In this document: piece after piece, positions 27,905 to 37,099 of the stretch
Numbering within the stretch: the first letter of the stretch is position 1
Layout of the letters: the number at the start of each line of letters is the position of its first letter
NCBI GenBank assembly: GCA_963715055.1
Contig: CAVQRB010000018.1
Coordinates: 434,001 to 498,000, forward strand
DNA: 64,000 bases
Source of the DNA: CAVQRB01 sp963715055
Lineage (GTDB): Bacteria > Pseudomonadota > Alphaproteobacteria > Rhodobacterales > Rhodobacteraceae
Direction of reading: 5' to 3'
Position numbers and translations under genes: made by a program
Notes under the pieces: generated by a model
What the model was told of the DNA's origin: nothing
Database searches by the model: none
What the model saw: only the letters and a program-made list of their open reading frames with translations

Positions 27905-28618
27905 GTGCCAGTATTTCCAAAAAACCGTACTTTCCCGCTCTTGCTCACCTTTGCATGTCTCGTTCTATTGCAGGCCAACGGGGCCAGATCCGCAACCGAT
28001 GCCGCGGAAATGTGCGATCGGGCTGCCAAACTGGCGTCCGACGAGACCGGCGTTCCATATTCGGTTCTCAGGGCGATCACCAGAACCGAAACCGGCCGAA
28101 AGATCGAAGGCGTCCTGAAACCCTGGGCCTGGGCAGTCAACGTCGAGGGAGCCGGATATTGGTTTGATACCAAAGCCGCGGCGAAAGACTATGTAAACGG
28201 GCATTTCCGGCAAGGACGAAGAAGCATCGACGTAGGATGTTTCCAGGTCAATTTCCATTGGCACGGACACGCATTCCGGTCGCTGGACGAGATGCTCGAT
28301 CCTGTGGCCAATGCCCGATATGCGGCGAATTTCCTGGCCAAGCTCTTCGAGGAAACCGGTGCCTGGTCCAGTGCCGTGGGCGCATATCATTCGCGAACGG
28401 CTGAATATGCGACCAGATACGTCGCACGCTTCAACGAAGTCTTTGCAGAAAGCCAGTCGCACGACCCGGGGTCTGTAGTCGCGCCTGGCCTTTCGGAACG
28501 ACGGAACGATTTCCCGCTTCTGCGCATGAATTCAGGGCCTTCTCAAATGGGTTCCCTGGTACCTTTGGGTAACACATCGCGGCGGACTCTTTTCGACAAC
28601 CTTGGCGGCAAAAGCTGA
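27905..28618 (+). CDS. flagellar lytic transglycosylase, SltF-like
   Basis: A 237-residue exported protein. A signal peptide (PLLLTFACLVLLQANGARS) is followed by an SLT domain: GVPYSVLRAITRTETGR with the catalytic Glu, SIDVGCFQVNFHWHGHAF and VGAYHSRTAEYATRYVARF. It lies 5 bases before flhA in the flagellar operon, and the separate rod-binding FlgJ lacks its own muramidase, so it probably opens the peptidoglycan for the rod as SltF does in Rhodobacter sphaeroides. Start GTG 27905 is provisional. The last ~60 residues are not SLT and may bind the rod protein. Confidence 0.85.
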   Translation: MPVFPKNRTFPLLLTFACLVLLQANGARSATDAAEMCDRAAKLASDETGVPYSVLRAITRTETGRKIEGVLKPWAWAVNVEGAGYWFDTKAAAKDYVNGHFRQGRRSIDVGCFQVNFHWHGHAFRSLDEMLDPVANARYAANFLAKLFEETGAWSSAVGAYHSRTAEYATRYVARFNEVFAESQSHDPGSVVAPGLSERRNDFPLLRMNSGPSQMGSLVPLGNTSRRTLFDNLGGKS

Positions 28619-28623
28619 AACCA

Positions 28624-30708
28624 ATGAAAAATCTCTCACGCGCTAACTTTTTCAATCCTACCATTCTGCTGGCGGTCGCCTTGATGGCAATCATCGTCAT
28701 GATGATCCTGCCAATGCCGGCCTGGGTTCTTGATGTCGGTTTGGCCATTTCATTCGCCCTCGCGATCCTGATTTTCACAATCACACTGTTCATCGAGCGA
28801 CCGCTCGATTTTTCGGCCTTCCCGACCATCCTGCTGGCGTCCTTGATGTTGCGGTTGTCGCTCAACGTATCGTCGACGAAACTGATCATCGGTGAGGGTC
28901 ACACCGGCACCGATGCAGCCGGAGAGGTGATCGAGAGTTTTGCCCAGTTCGTCATGGGAGGCAGCGTTTTTCTCGGTCTCGTGGTGTTTTGCGTCCTGCT
29001 GATCGTGAATTTCATGGTCATTACGAAGGGCGCGACGCGCATGGCGGAAGTGGGTGCACGCTTTGCGCTCGATGGCATGCCCGGCAAGCAACTCGCGATC
29101 GACAGCGACATGGCTGCAGGCGCGATCACCCATGCCGAGGCCAGGGAAAGGCGTGAGCGCGAACAACAGGAAACGACTTTCTTTGGTTCGCTCGACGGCG
29201 CGTCGAAATTTGTCAAAGGTGATGCGGTCGCCGGTCTGCTGATCACCTTGTTGAACCTCGTGGCCGGATTGATCATGGGAATTTTCGTCCATGGCATGCC
29301 AGTCGGTCAGGCTTTTGAAACTTATGCGATATTGACAGTCGGGGACGGCCTGGTGTCGCAGATACCCGCAGTCATCATCTCGATTGCCTCAGCGCTTCTT
29401 CTGGCCAGAGGTGGGACGCAGGGTGCCACAGATCTTGCGGTCTTCAGCCAGTTGGGAAAACACCCCCAGGCGCTTGCGACGGTTGCCGCCTTGATGGTCG
29501 TTTTCGCGTTGTTCCCGGGGCTGCCTTTCGGACCCTTCATTGCAGGAGGCGCTTTTCTGGGCGGGCTCTCCTTCTGGCTGGCGAAAAAGGCGAAGCTCAA
29601 GAAAGCGACAGGACCGTCCCTTGAGAAGAAGGCTGAGCCAGTAAAGGAAAAACAGCTTGGCGATATCCTGGAGATTGACGACGTGCATGTGGAGTTCGCG
29701 CCGGACCTCGTCAACATGGTTCTCGACCCGGGGACCGGGCTTGACGCGCGCATTGCCAACATGCGGACTCATATCGCTTCGGTCTACGGTCTGATCCTTC
29801 CCGAAATCAGACTAACCGACAATCCGATGCTGCCGGTTGGAACCTATGTCTTGCTGATCCAGGGTGTGGAGCAGGCGCGAGCTCAGCTCAATGCGGAGCA
29901 GGTCCTGGCACTCATTCCCGAAGGCAGGACCGCGCTGCCGAAAGGGTCGGATACGACAGAACCGGTCTACGGCGCACCCGCGCGCTGGATCAACAGCAGG
30001 GACCAGGAAAAAGCGGCACTGGATGGGCTGACGATCGTGACACCCGCAGAGATCCTCGCGACCCATCTGCTCGAAACGGTGAAGCGGAACTTCGCGCGTC
30101 TTTTGACCCTGAAGTCGCTGCGCAGGCTCTTGGGAGAGATGGTGAAGATCTCAAATCCGGCGCGTGCGGATGCCAACCGCAAGTTGCTCGATGAAATGAT
30201 CCCGGACAAGGTCCCGATCGATATTCTGCATGCCGTTTTGAAACTTCTGCTCGAAGAACAGGTGTCGATCAGGAACATGCCTCTGATCCTTGAAGCCATC
30301 GCGGAAGCGCGCGGCAGAAGCGTCCAGCCCGAGGCGATATGCGAACACGTCCGCCAAAGGCTCGGATTCCAGCTGGTTGCCGAAATGAAGCGGGATGACG
30401 GAACGTTGCCCTTGATCCAGCTCGCACCGGAATGGGAGGATACTTTCACCTCCTACCAGGTGGAAGCCGACCGCGGTCTGGATATCGCACTGCCGCCTGA
30501 TGTCTTCAATCATCTGGCCGAGAACGTCTCAATCAAGATCAGATCGACTACCCAGAACGGCATCCACGCCGCCATTGTGACGAACACGCGGCGGCGTCGC
30601 TTTCTCAAGACCGTGCTGCGGGCCAAGGGGATCAACAATCCTGTCTTCTCGTTCGAGGAGATCGGACTGGATGCCAAGCCCGCGCTGGTCGGCGTCGTAG
30701 CGGCATGA
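28624..30708 (+). CDS. flhA: flagellar export gate protein FlhA
   Basis: A 694-residue inner-membrane component of the flagellar type III export apparatus. Eight hydrophobic segments occupy the first ~330 residues, with the conserved cytoplasmic FHIPEP loop region seen here as RMAEVGARFALDGMPGKQLAIDSD-type sequence (ARFALDGMPGKQLAIDSDM). The C-terminal cytoplasmic ring domain begins near residue 350 (DVHVEFAPDLVNMV) and binds chaperone-substrate complexes. The stop overlaps the fliR start by 4 bases. Confidence 0.97.
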   Translation: MKNLSRANFFNPTILLAVALMAIIVMMILPMPAWVLDVGLAISFALAILIFTITLFIERPLDFSAFPTILLASLMLRLSLNVSSTKLIIGEGHTGTDAAGEVIESFAQFVMGGSVFLGLVVFCVLLIVNFMVITKGATRMAEVGARFALDGMPGKQLAIDSDMAAGAITHAEARERREREQQETTFFGSLDGASKFVKGDAVAGLLITLLNLVAGLIMGIFVHGMPVGQAFETYAILTVGDGLVSQIPAVIISIASALLLARGGTQGATDLAVFSQLGKHPQALATVAALMVVFALFPGLPFGPFIAGGAFLGGLSFWLAKKAKLKKATGPSLEKKAEPVKEKQLGDILEIDDVHVEFAPDLVNMVLDPGTGLDARIANMRTHIASVYGLILPEIRLTDNPMLPVGTYVLLIQGVEQARAQLNAEQVLALIPEGRTALPKGSDTTEPVYGAPARWINSRDQEKAALDGLTIVTPAEILATHLLETVKRNFARLLTLKSLRRLLGEMVKISNPARADANRKLLDEMIPDKVPIDILHAVLKLLLEEQVSIRNMPLILEAIAEARGRSVQPEAICEHVRQRLGFQLVAEMKRDDGTLPLIQLAPEWEDTFTSYQVEADRGLDIALPPDVFNHLAENVSIKIRSTTQNGIHAAIVTNTRRRRFLKTVLRAKGINNPVFSFEEIGLDAKPALVGVVAA

Positions 30709-31475
30709 CCTTGCTTGAGCAGCTTTTGCCCGAAGCGCAGGCGTACCTCTTCCACGGTTTTGTCGTGTTCCTCAGAGTGGCGGCCATGGCGGCGCTGCTG
30801 CCGGCTTTTGGCGAGCAGAACGTTCCCGCCCGAATCAAGATCATTGTTGCGCTTGCCTTCACCCTGATCGTCGCCCCGGCTCTGCCGGAATCACATTTCG
30901 AGGGGGCGGCAGGAAACCTGCCGCTGCTCGTCTTGACCGAAGTTCTCGCGGGATTGGCGCTCGGACTGGGCATCAGGCTTTTTGTCCTCGCGCTCCAAAC
31001 CGCGGGTTCGATCGCGGCACAATCGACATCGCTCTCTCAGGTCCTCGGCGGGGCGGCAGTCGATCCGCTGCCGGCCATGGGGTATATTCTCATCGTTGCC
31101 GGGCTGGCGCTGGCCGTGATGAACGGATTGCACGTGAAGGCGGCGCAGCTGATCATCCTGTCCTACGATGTCCTGCCCTTGGGTCGTTTCCCGGCGGCCT
31201 CCGATTTGTCGGAATGGGGGGTGCAGCAGGTCGCGCGGGCCTTCTCTCTCGCATTTTCGCTTGCGGCCCCCTTCGTGATTCTCTCCGTGCTCTATAATTT
31301 TGCCTTGGGCGCCATCAACAAGGCGATGCCCCAACTCATGGTGGCCTTTGTCGGAGCGCCGGTAATCACCTTGGGCGGACTTTTCATCCTGATGATTTCG
31401 GCGCCGACGATTCTGCTGGTCTGGCTCCGGGCGATGGACGGCTTTCTGGCCAATCCGTTCGGGCCGCTCCCATGA
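30705..31475 (+). CDS. fliR: flagellar export protein FliR
   Basis: A 256-residue membrane protein of the export gate. Hydrophobic helices alternate with conserved ARIKIIVALAFTLIVAP, QTAGSIAAQSTSLSQVLG and LNFALGAINKAMPQ-like sequence (YNFALGAINKAMPQLMVAFV). Coupled to flhA and flhB by ATGA overlaps on both sides. Confidence 0.96.
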   Translation: MTLLEQLLPEAQAYLFHGFVVFLRVAAMAALLPAFGEQNVPARIKIIVALAFTLIVAPALPESHFEGAAGNLPLLVLTEVLAGLALGLGIRLFVLALQTAGSIAAQSTSLSQVLGGAAVDPLPAMGYILIVAGLALAVMNGLHVKAAQLIILSYDVLPLGRFPAASDLSEWGVQQVARAFSLAFSLAAPFVILSVLYNFALGAINKAMPQLMVAFVGAPVITLGGLFILMISAPTILLVWLRAMDGFLANPFGPLP

Positions 31476-32557
31476 GTGAGGACAAGGACGAGCAGGACAA
31501 GTCATTCGAGGCCACACCTCAGAAACTGCTGGAGGCACGCAAGAAAGGGGAAATCGCGCGGTCGAACGAGCTTCAGACGGCTGCGGCCTACGCTGGTTTC
31601 TTTTTTGCCCTGATCGGATTGGGAACGACGAGCATGGCACAGCTTGCAAGTTCCCTCGTGGTCTTGATCGACCAGGCCGCTCAGATGGACCATCTGTTCT
31701 TCGGCAGTGCTGCTTCCGCACCAACACGCGGATTGATCCAGTCTGTATCCCTGCCCCTGCTGCCAATTTTCGGCTTTCCCGCCTTGTTGGTACTGGCCGT
31801 GCTGCTGGCGACCCGGGGGATCGTCTTTGCACCGACAAAGATCGCACCCAAACTGTCGAAGATATCGTTGATTGCGAATGCGAAGAACAAGTTCGGAAGA
31901 CAGGGGCTTTTCCAGTTCGCTGTAAGCTTCGCCAAACTGCTGATCTATTCCTTCTGCCTCGCGGTTTTCCTTGAGTATCGTCTCAATGACATGGTCATGT
32001 CGATCAACCTGAACCCGCAGGCGATCGTGGTTCTGTTGTTCGAGGTTTTTATTTCATTCCTGATTGTCGTTGTGGTCGTCTCCGCTGCTATCGGCGCATT
32101 GGACGCGATCTGGCAGCATTTCGAGCACCTGCGAAAGAACATGATGTCGCGCAAGGAGTTGGTCGACGAGACGAAGAATTCCGAGGGTGATCCGCATATG
32201 AAACAGGAAAGGCGGAATCGCGCACAATCTGCGGCCGCGTCCCAGATGATGGCGGATGTGCCCAGTGCGGACGTCATCATCGTCAACCCCACGCATTATT
32301 CAGTCGCACTGAAATGGGACAGAAAGCCCGGAAAAGCCCCTGTCTGCGTGGCGAAAGGCGTCGATGAGATCGCGGCAAGGATCCGTGAAATCGCCGCCGA
32401 GAACAACGTGCCGATCCACAGCGATCCACCGACGGCAAGGGCGCTGCACGCGACAACCGATATCGGAACGGAAATCCCGGTCGAGCACTATCGTGCGGTT
32501 GCGGCGGCGATACGCTTCGCGGAGGCGATGCGGCACAAGGCGAAGGGCCGGGTCTAG
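31472..32557 (+). CDS. flhB: flagellar export switch protein FlhB
   Basis: A 361-residue protein with the N-terminal DKSFEATPQKLLEARKKGEI motif, four membrane segments in residues ~30-215, and the autocleavage site in VIIVNPTHYSVALKW at about 269-283 (cleavage between Asn and Pro of NPTH). FlhB switches export from rod/hook to filament substrates together with FliK, whose gene is also in this window. Confidence 0.97.
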   Translation: MSEDKDEQDKSFEATPQKLLEARKKGEIARSNELQTAAAYAGFFFALIGLGTTSMAQLASSLVVLIDQAAQMDHLFFGSAASAPTRGLIQSVSLPLLPIFGFPALLVLAVLLATRGIVFAPTKIAPKLSKISLIANAKNKFGRQGLFQFAVSFAKLLIYSFCLAVFLEYRLNDMVMSINLNPQAIVVLLFEVFISFLIVVVVVSAAIGALDAIWQHFEHLRKNMMSRKELVDETKNSEGDPHMKQERRNRAQSAAASQMMADVPSADVIIVNPTHYSVALKWDRKPGKAPVCVAKGVDEIAARIREIAAENNVPIHSDPPTARALHATTDIGTEIPVEHYRAVAAAIRFAEAMRHKAKGRV

Positions 32558-32560
32558 GCG

Positions 32561-33007
32561 ATGCGTCAGCTAGAGCAACTGAACGAGCTGCTGGTCATCA
32601 AGCTCCGGGTCGAAGAAAGAGCCTACAACAGGCTGATTGCACGCGAGACGGTCATCAGGGGCGATCTTGAAAGGCTGTCGGATCAGGCGCGACAGGCGCA
32701 GCAAACCACAACTGTGGAAATGAAGGCGATCGGCGCTGACATCTCGTGGCAGGCCTGGCTTGGCCGCTCTGCGGCGGCTCTAAACCTCCAGTTGGCAGAA
32801 GTTCTGGCACAGAAGGGAAGTTACGTGGAGCAAGTCCGCAAAGCACATGGAAAGGTGTCGATTTCTGAAGAGCTGCTCGCCAAGGAGCAGGCTGAGCGAC
32901 GTCAGATGCGGGCCAAAAAATCGCTCGATGACCTCGCCAATCAGTTTTTTGGCGCGAACTCGAAGCGCTTGGCGATCACCCCAGACGTGGTCAGAAGGAG
33001 CGATTAG
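32561..33007 (+). CDS. small coiled-coil protein, FliJ-like
   Basis: A 148-residue, highly charged and mainly helical protein 3 bases after flhB (MRQLEQLNELLVIKLRVEER, then LERLSDQARQAQQTT). Length, coiled-coil pattern and position suit FliJ, the export ATPase stalk protein, but I see no decisive motif and the fliI ATPase gene is not in the window. Last gene of the flagellar operon. Confidence 0.6.
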   Translation: MRQLEQLNELLVIKLRVEERAYNRLIARETVIRGDLERLSDQARQAQQTTTVEMKAIGADISWQAWLGRSAAALNLQLAEVLAQKGSYVEQVRKAHGKVSISEELLAKEQAERRQMRAKKSLDDLANQFFGANSKRLAITPDVVRRSD

Positions 33008-33861
33008 CCAAATAGCCTTTGCATATGCCGAAAACCTGAAGCACCCGTTCGAATGTCTAATGAGCACCCATTGCGGAAATGCGCAGTGCACAACGGAGGA
33101 AAAAGCGCAGGATGCACGGAGGTCTCGAATTCAACGGCGCATCCCGCTGATGCGACGAGACTTGGAAAACAGGCGGAATAACTGTTATTTCTTGCTCTTT
33201 TCGACAGTCATCGGATTTTGATAGCTAAGTCGAGCGTTCGCGATCCGTCAGCTTTTCTATGTTACGCAGTACATCATGAAACGCTGTCATCTGCTCTGGA
33301 CGAGCACCCCGAATTTGACGTTTTGTCTCCAGACATGGATGTTTCCGAGAACAACAGGCACAAGGTCCACGCGCCTGAGCCAAAGTTTCCATCGCTTTGC
33401 CCTTTTTTCCGATCTTGGCGCCAGCGTCGACAAGCCCTTCCGCAGCAGATGTGATAGCCTTTCAGACGCTGAGGACTTTCGAAAGGTTTCTTCAGAGGAA
33501 CCCGCAGCTTCCTTTGATCGCGCTGGCAGCGACATGGACAGCGTCTCTTCTGAGCCAATGCAGTCGTAAACCGGGCGGTCCGCCATTTCGATTGCCTGTC
33601 CACGGTTCGAGACGACGTCGCGCTGGCCTACAGATTTCGCATTTCTTTCGCAATGTGTTCTGCGACGTCCGACCGGGCGCCCTCCACGATTATTCGACTG
33701 ATGCGTTCAATTCTGTGAGCAGCGAACATCTGGCACTTGTGAACAAGGACCAAAAAAATATTCATATTAAACATCATGGTAGCATAAATCTAAAACAGAG
33801 TTGCCGGAAGTTTTGACGCCACGACGCCTGCGCCCTAGATCTGTATGTCGAAGGAGCAGAA
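33008..33861. other. gap of about 850 bases without recognisable gene
   Basis: Several open frames occur on both strands but none has a ribosome site, a signal sequence or a familiar motif. The part 33740-33800 is notably AT-rich (ATATTCATATTAAAC) compared with its surroundings. It separates the flagellar operon from the quinoprotein island and could be a decayed gene or an island boundary. Confidence 0.55.
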
Positions 33862-34779
33862 ATGAAAATCTACGGACTTTGCCTTTCAATCCTGACGCTG
33901 CTGGCAACGCCTCTGTCGGCGGACCGGGCCGACTACGTGGATCTCGCGCGCAAAGGCTGGAACTATGAACTGCGCACGACGATGGTGGGTCGTGATCTTT
34001 CGATCCCAGTGCATATCAATGGTCGCGACCTCGCGGGGGCGAGCTTGTGTCTTGTAGGCGAAGCGCCGCATCCCGCCTCGCTCGAGATCATCGATGCCTT
34101 TCGGAAGCTTGCAGAGCACGTCTTCACCAAGCCTTTGACGATGCGATATGCCGGCGTGAGTGCCAGTGCCTGCGGTTCCGGGCGCACGGTGATCCTTCGG
34201 CTCTACTCGGGGCTTCCGCCGAACCGGGCGCTGTCGGCCGATCTGCAATGGATGAACGGCATCTACGATCTCGGCCTGCGCGCAGGTAGCGATTTCGCCG
34301 CGACCTCCCCGGCGATGGCGCAGACCTTCTTCGGGCGGCGGGGCCAGGGCACCCATATCATGGTCAAGCAGCCCGCCTTGACCGAACTCGGGCCGCTCGA
34401 GGCCATATTCTACAAGTCGATCCTGATCGAGGAGTTGTTCCAGTCCTTCAGCTTCGGCATGGATATCCTGCTCTTCGACCGCGCGGCGGCTTTCCGGTCG
34501 AAGCTCCAGGAAACGCCGGTGAACCTCTATCACCTGTCGTGGGAGTCGCATGCTTTCATGCGCAGCCTCGTGACCTCCAATCCGTCCGGACTCTGCCCCT
34601 TTGACGTCTTCATGCTGCACGCGGTGGCCGAAGCGCCGGTGGATCAGACCGTCGATCCGGCCTTCATCGATTATATCGACGACCATTTCGACGACCTCCT
34701 CGCCCGGGCCGATGCCACGCTGGCGGACGGCCGCTTTGCATCGATCATCGACCGCGACTGCGCAAGGCTCACGATGTGA
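33862..34779 (+). CDS. exported protein of unknown function
   Basis: A 305-residue protein with signal peptide MKIYGLCLSILTLLATPLSA and GAAGGAG before the ATG. The mature part has ADYVDLARKGWNYELR, a Gly-Arg-rich FFGRRGQGTHIMVKQPA stretch and SILIEELFQSFSFGMDIL. The latter recalls the substrate-helix region of secreted putative peptidases and DUF2927-like proteins but no HExxH metal motif is present. I do not recognise the family. Located 93 bases before the MoxR operon on the same strand. Confidence 0.7.
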   Translation: MKIYGLCLSILTLLATPLSADRADYVDLARKGWNYELRTTMVGRDLSIPVHINGRDLAGASLCLVGEAPHPASLEIIDAFRKLAEHVFTKPLTMRYAGVSASACGSGRTVILRLYSGLPPNRALSADLQWMNGIYDLGLRAGSDFAATSPAMAQTFFGRRGQGTHIMVKQPALTELGPLEAIFYKSILIEELFQSFSFGMDILLFDRAAAFRSKLQETPVNLYHLSWESHAFMRSLVTSNPSGLCPFDVFMLHAVAEAPVDQTVDPAFIDYIDDHFDDLLARADATLADGRFASIIDRDCARLTM

Positions 34780-34785
34780 TGCCCT

Positions 34786-34803
34786 AATACCTTCGGGGGT
34801 ATT
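34786..34803 (+). other. short hairpin upstream of the MoxR operon
   Basis: AATACC (34786-34791), TTCGGG, GGTATT (34798-34803) followed by TG. It could be a weak terminator for the preceding gene or an operator for the MoxR operon. Confidence 0.4.
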
Positions 34804-34872
34804 TGTTCGGCGCGGGACTCCGGTTAGCCTTGGAAGGGACTGGCGCGGAGGCCGCAGCCCGTGGGAGGAATA

Positions 34873-35829
34873 ATGGACACAGCAACCGCCGCCTCATCAA
34901 CAGGTGTGTCCCGACTTGCCTCCCATCTTTCCACGGGTCTGATCGGGCATGAGCTTCTGATTGAGCGTCTGCTGGTCGCGCTGCTCTCGGGCGGGCACAT
35001 GCTGGTGGAAGGGCCTCCGGGTCTTGCCAAGACGCGCGCGGTCAAATGGCTTTCGGATGCCGTGGAGGGCAGTTTCGCCCGGATCCAGTGCACACCGGAC
35101 CTGATGCCCTCCGACCTGACCGGAACGCTGGTATACCGGCCGCAGGATGCGAGCTTCGAATTCGTGCGAGGCCCGGTGTTTCACAATCTGGTCCTCGTGG
35201 ATGAAATCAACCGGGCGCCGCCCAAGGTGCAATCGGCCTTGCTGGAAGCGATGGCGGAGCATCAGGTGACCGTGGGCAATGACACTCACAAGCTGCCCGA
35301 TCCGTTTCTGGTTGTCGCCACGCAGAACCCCATCGAACACGACGGGACCTTCCCCTTGCCCGAAGCACAGCTCGACCGCTTCCTCTTGCATGTGGTGCTG
35401 GCCCTGCCCGATCGCGAGACCGAGCGGCGCATCCTCGATCTGGTCGAGGCGGAAGGACAAAAGGGTGCGGCACAGCCCGAGGCCATGTCACTCGCGGCGC
35501 TGTCACAGGCGCGGGCCGATGTACGCGCCGTGCACCTTGCCCCGGAGTTGCGTGACTATATCGTGCGGCTGGTCGATGCCACGCGCAGCGGCTCCTTCGC
35601 CAAGGACATCGAACATGCGGTGTCGCCCCGGGGCACCCTCGCGCTGGCGGCGTCCTCCCGGGCGCGCGCCTATCTCAGGGGGCGCGATTATGCGTTGCCC
35701 GAGGATGTCGCGGCGCTGGCACCCGACGCGCTGGCGCATCGCATGGTCCTGAGCTGGCGGGCCGTGGCGGACGGGCGCAAGCCCCGCGACGTGATCGCCG
35801 ACATTCTCGGATCCGTGGAGCCCTTGTGA
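34873..35829 (+). CDS. MoxR-family AAA+ ATPase
   Basis: A 318-residue cytoplasmic AAA+ ATPase. Walker A is in VEGPPGLAKTRAVKWL, Walker B in LVLVDEINRAPPKVQSALLE, sensor 1 in VVATQNPIEHDGTFPLPEAQ. MoxR ATPases act with VWA-domain proteins as metal-insertion or remodelling chaperones; MxaR of methanol-dehydrogenase operons is the named example. ATG 34873 is preceded by GGGAGGA. It is first in a seven-gene operon whose members overlap by 4-8 bases. Confidence 0.93.
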   Translation: MDTATAASSTGVSRLASHLSTGLIGHELLIERLLVALLSGGHMLVEGPPGLAKTRAVKWLSDAVEGSFARIQCTPDLMPSDLTGTLVYRPQDASFEFVRGPVFHNLVLVDEINRAPPKVQSALLEAMAEHQVTVGNDTHKLPDPFLVVATQNPIEHDGTFPLPEAQLDRFLLHVVLALPDRETERRILDLVEAEGQKGAAQPEAMSLAALSQARADVRAVHLAPELRDYIVRLVDATRSGSFAKDIEHAVSPRGTLALAASSRARAYLRGRDYALPEDVAALAPDALAHRMVLSWRAVADGRKPRDVIADILGSVEPL

Positions 35830-36731
35830 CCGCGGCGGCGCTTCAGGCCCCGGGCGTGAGCCTTTCCTCCGAAGGGCTGATCGCGATGCGCCGGGTCATC
35901 CTGCAGGCGGACAAGGTGCCGGTGCTGGCCAATCTGCCCGGCGGTTTTGCAACACGGCGCAAGGGGCACGGCCTGGAAGTGGCGGACAAGCGCGTCTACG
36001 CACCCGGCGACGACATCAGGCATCTTGACCGCAACGCAACGGCCCGGACCGGTGTGCTGCACATCCGCCAGTTTCAGGAGGAGCGTGACCGGGTGACGCT
36101 GCTGATCGCCGATTTCCGCCCGTCGATGTTCTGGGGCCTGCGCCGGGCCTTTCGCTCGGTGGCGGCGGCGGAGGTGCTGGCGCTGATCGGCTGGAACGTG
36201 GTGGAAAGCGGCGGGCGCGTGGCGCTTCTCGCGTTGAGCCAGACTGCGCCAGTGATCGTGCCGCCGCGCGGGCGGGTACGCGGTATGCTCGACGTGATCG
36301 GTGGGTTGGTGCAGGCACATGATCAGGCACTCACGGCCCTGGTGGCAGGCAAGCGCGAGGATCCACCGCTCGACGCGGGCCTGTCGCGTGCGGAGAAACT
36401 GGCACCCTCAGGCTCGGAGCTTGTGCTGGCCTCGGGTTTCGATTTGCCCGGCACTGATTTGCCCGATCGGTTGAACGCGCTGGCGCAGCGGCGCAGGCCG
36501 CGACTGGTTCTGGTGACGGATGCGGATGCCGGCCAGCTGCCGAAAGGCCGCTATCCGGTCCGGCTCGCCGATGGCCGCCGCTTGCGCCTCGCGCTGCGCG
36601 GTGGCCCTGCGTCCGCAGGCCTCGAACAGGAGATCGCAGGGCAGCCCGCGCTGGTGATCGACGCGGGCGAGGATGTCGAGCACATCGCCCGTCGGATCGC
36701 GGCCGCCTTTCCACGGGATAGGGGCCGATGA
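35826..36731 (+). CDS. DUF58 protein (MxaS-like)
   Basis: A 301-residue protein starting on GTG within the moxR stop. It has the DUF58 core: GHGLEVADKRVYAPGDDIRH, then LDRNATARTGVLHIRQFQEE, and VTLLIADFRPSMFWG, which corresponds to a degenerate VWA metal site. DUF58 proteins are regular MoxR partners, and MxaS is the member of methanol-dehydrogenase clusters. No membrane segment is obvious. Confidence 0.9.
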   Translation: MTAAALQAPGVSLSSEGLIAMRRVILQADKVPVLANLPGGFATRRKGHGLEVADKRVYAPGDDIRHLDRNATARTGVLHIRQFQEERDRVTLLIADFRPSMFWGLRRAFRSVAAAEVLALIGWNVVESGGRVALLALSQTAPVIVPPRGRVRGMLDVIGGLVQAHDQALTALVAGKREDPPLDAGLSRAEKLAPSGSELVLASGFDLPGTDLPDRLNALAQRRRPRLVLVTDADAGQLPKGRYPVRLADGRRLRLALRGGPASAGLEQEIAGQPALVIDAGEDVEHIARRIAAAFPRDRGR

Positions 36732-37099
36732 CCGAACGTGCCTTGAGCGAGACCGCGATGCTGTCGAGCCTGCGCGACATCACCTTGCCGGCGGAGGCCC
36801 CCGGCGGACTGTTGGCGGAGGTGGCGATGGTCGTGGCGCTCGCGGGATTTGCGGCCTTGCTGGTGGCGGGGCTGCTGCGGCTTTTGTCCTTGCGCGACGC
36901 GGCACCGGCGGCCACGGGCCTCAAGGCGCTGGTGGCGCAGGCCATGGCCTTGCCGGAGGCGGACCGGCGCCTGCATCTCCTGCATCTTCTGCGGGCGCAT
37001 GCGCCGGAGCGCTATGCCGGAATGGCGGTGCGCCTCTACCAACGCGAGGGCACCGTCACGACATCGGAACTGGAGGCGGAGATCGCACGCCTTGTTTGA
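36728..37099 (+). CDS. single-span membrane protein, DUF4381-like
   Basis: A 123-residue protein with SSLRDITLPAEAPGG at the start, one hydrophobic segment (VAMVVALAGFAALLVAGLLR) and a helical cytoplasmic C-terminus. Position and topology match the DUF4381 proteins found between DUF58 and VWA genes in MoxR operons. Overlaps both neighbours, so tightly coupled. Sequence similarity is modest. Confidence 0.7.
   Translation: MTERALSETAMLSSLRDITLPAEAPGGLLAEVAMVVALAGFAALLVAGLLRLLSLRDAAPAATGLKALVAQAMALPEADRRLHLLHLLRAHAPERYAGMAVRLYQREGTVTTSELEAEIARLV

Noticed and set aside
34786..34803. Hairpin before moxR as another site for the LuxR-type regulator
   Set aside because: Its sequence (AATACC...GGTATT) does not share the CCnATACTGnCG motif found upstream of the response regulator and dehydrogenase genes.
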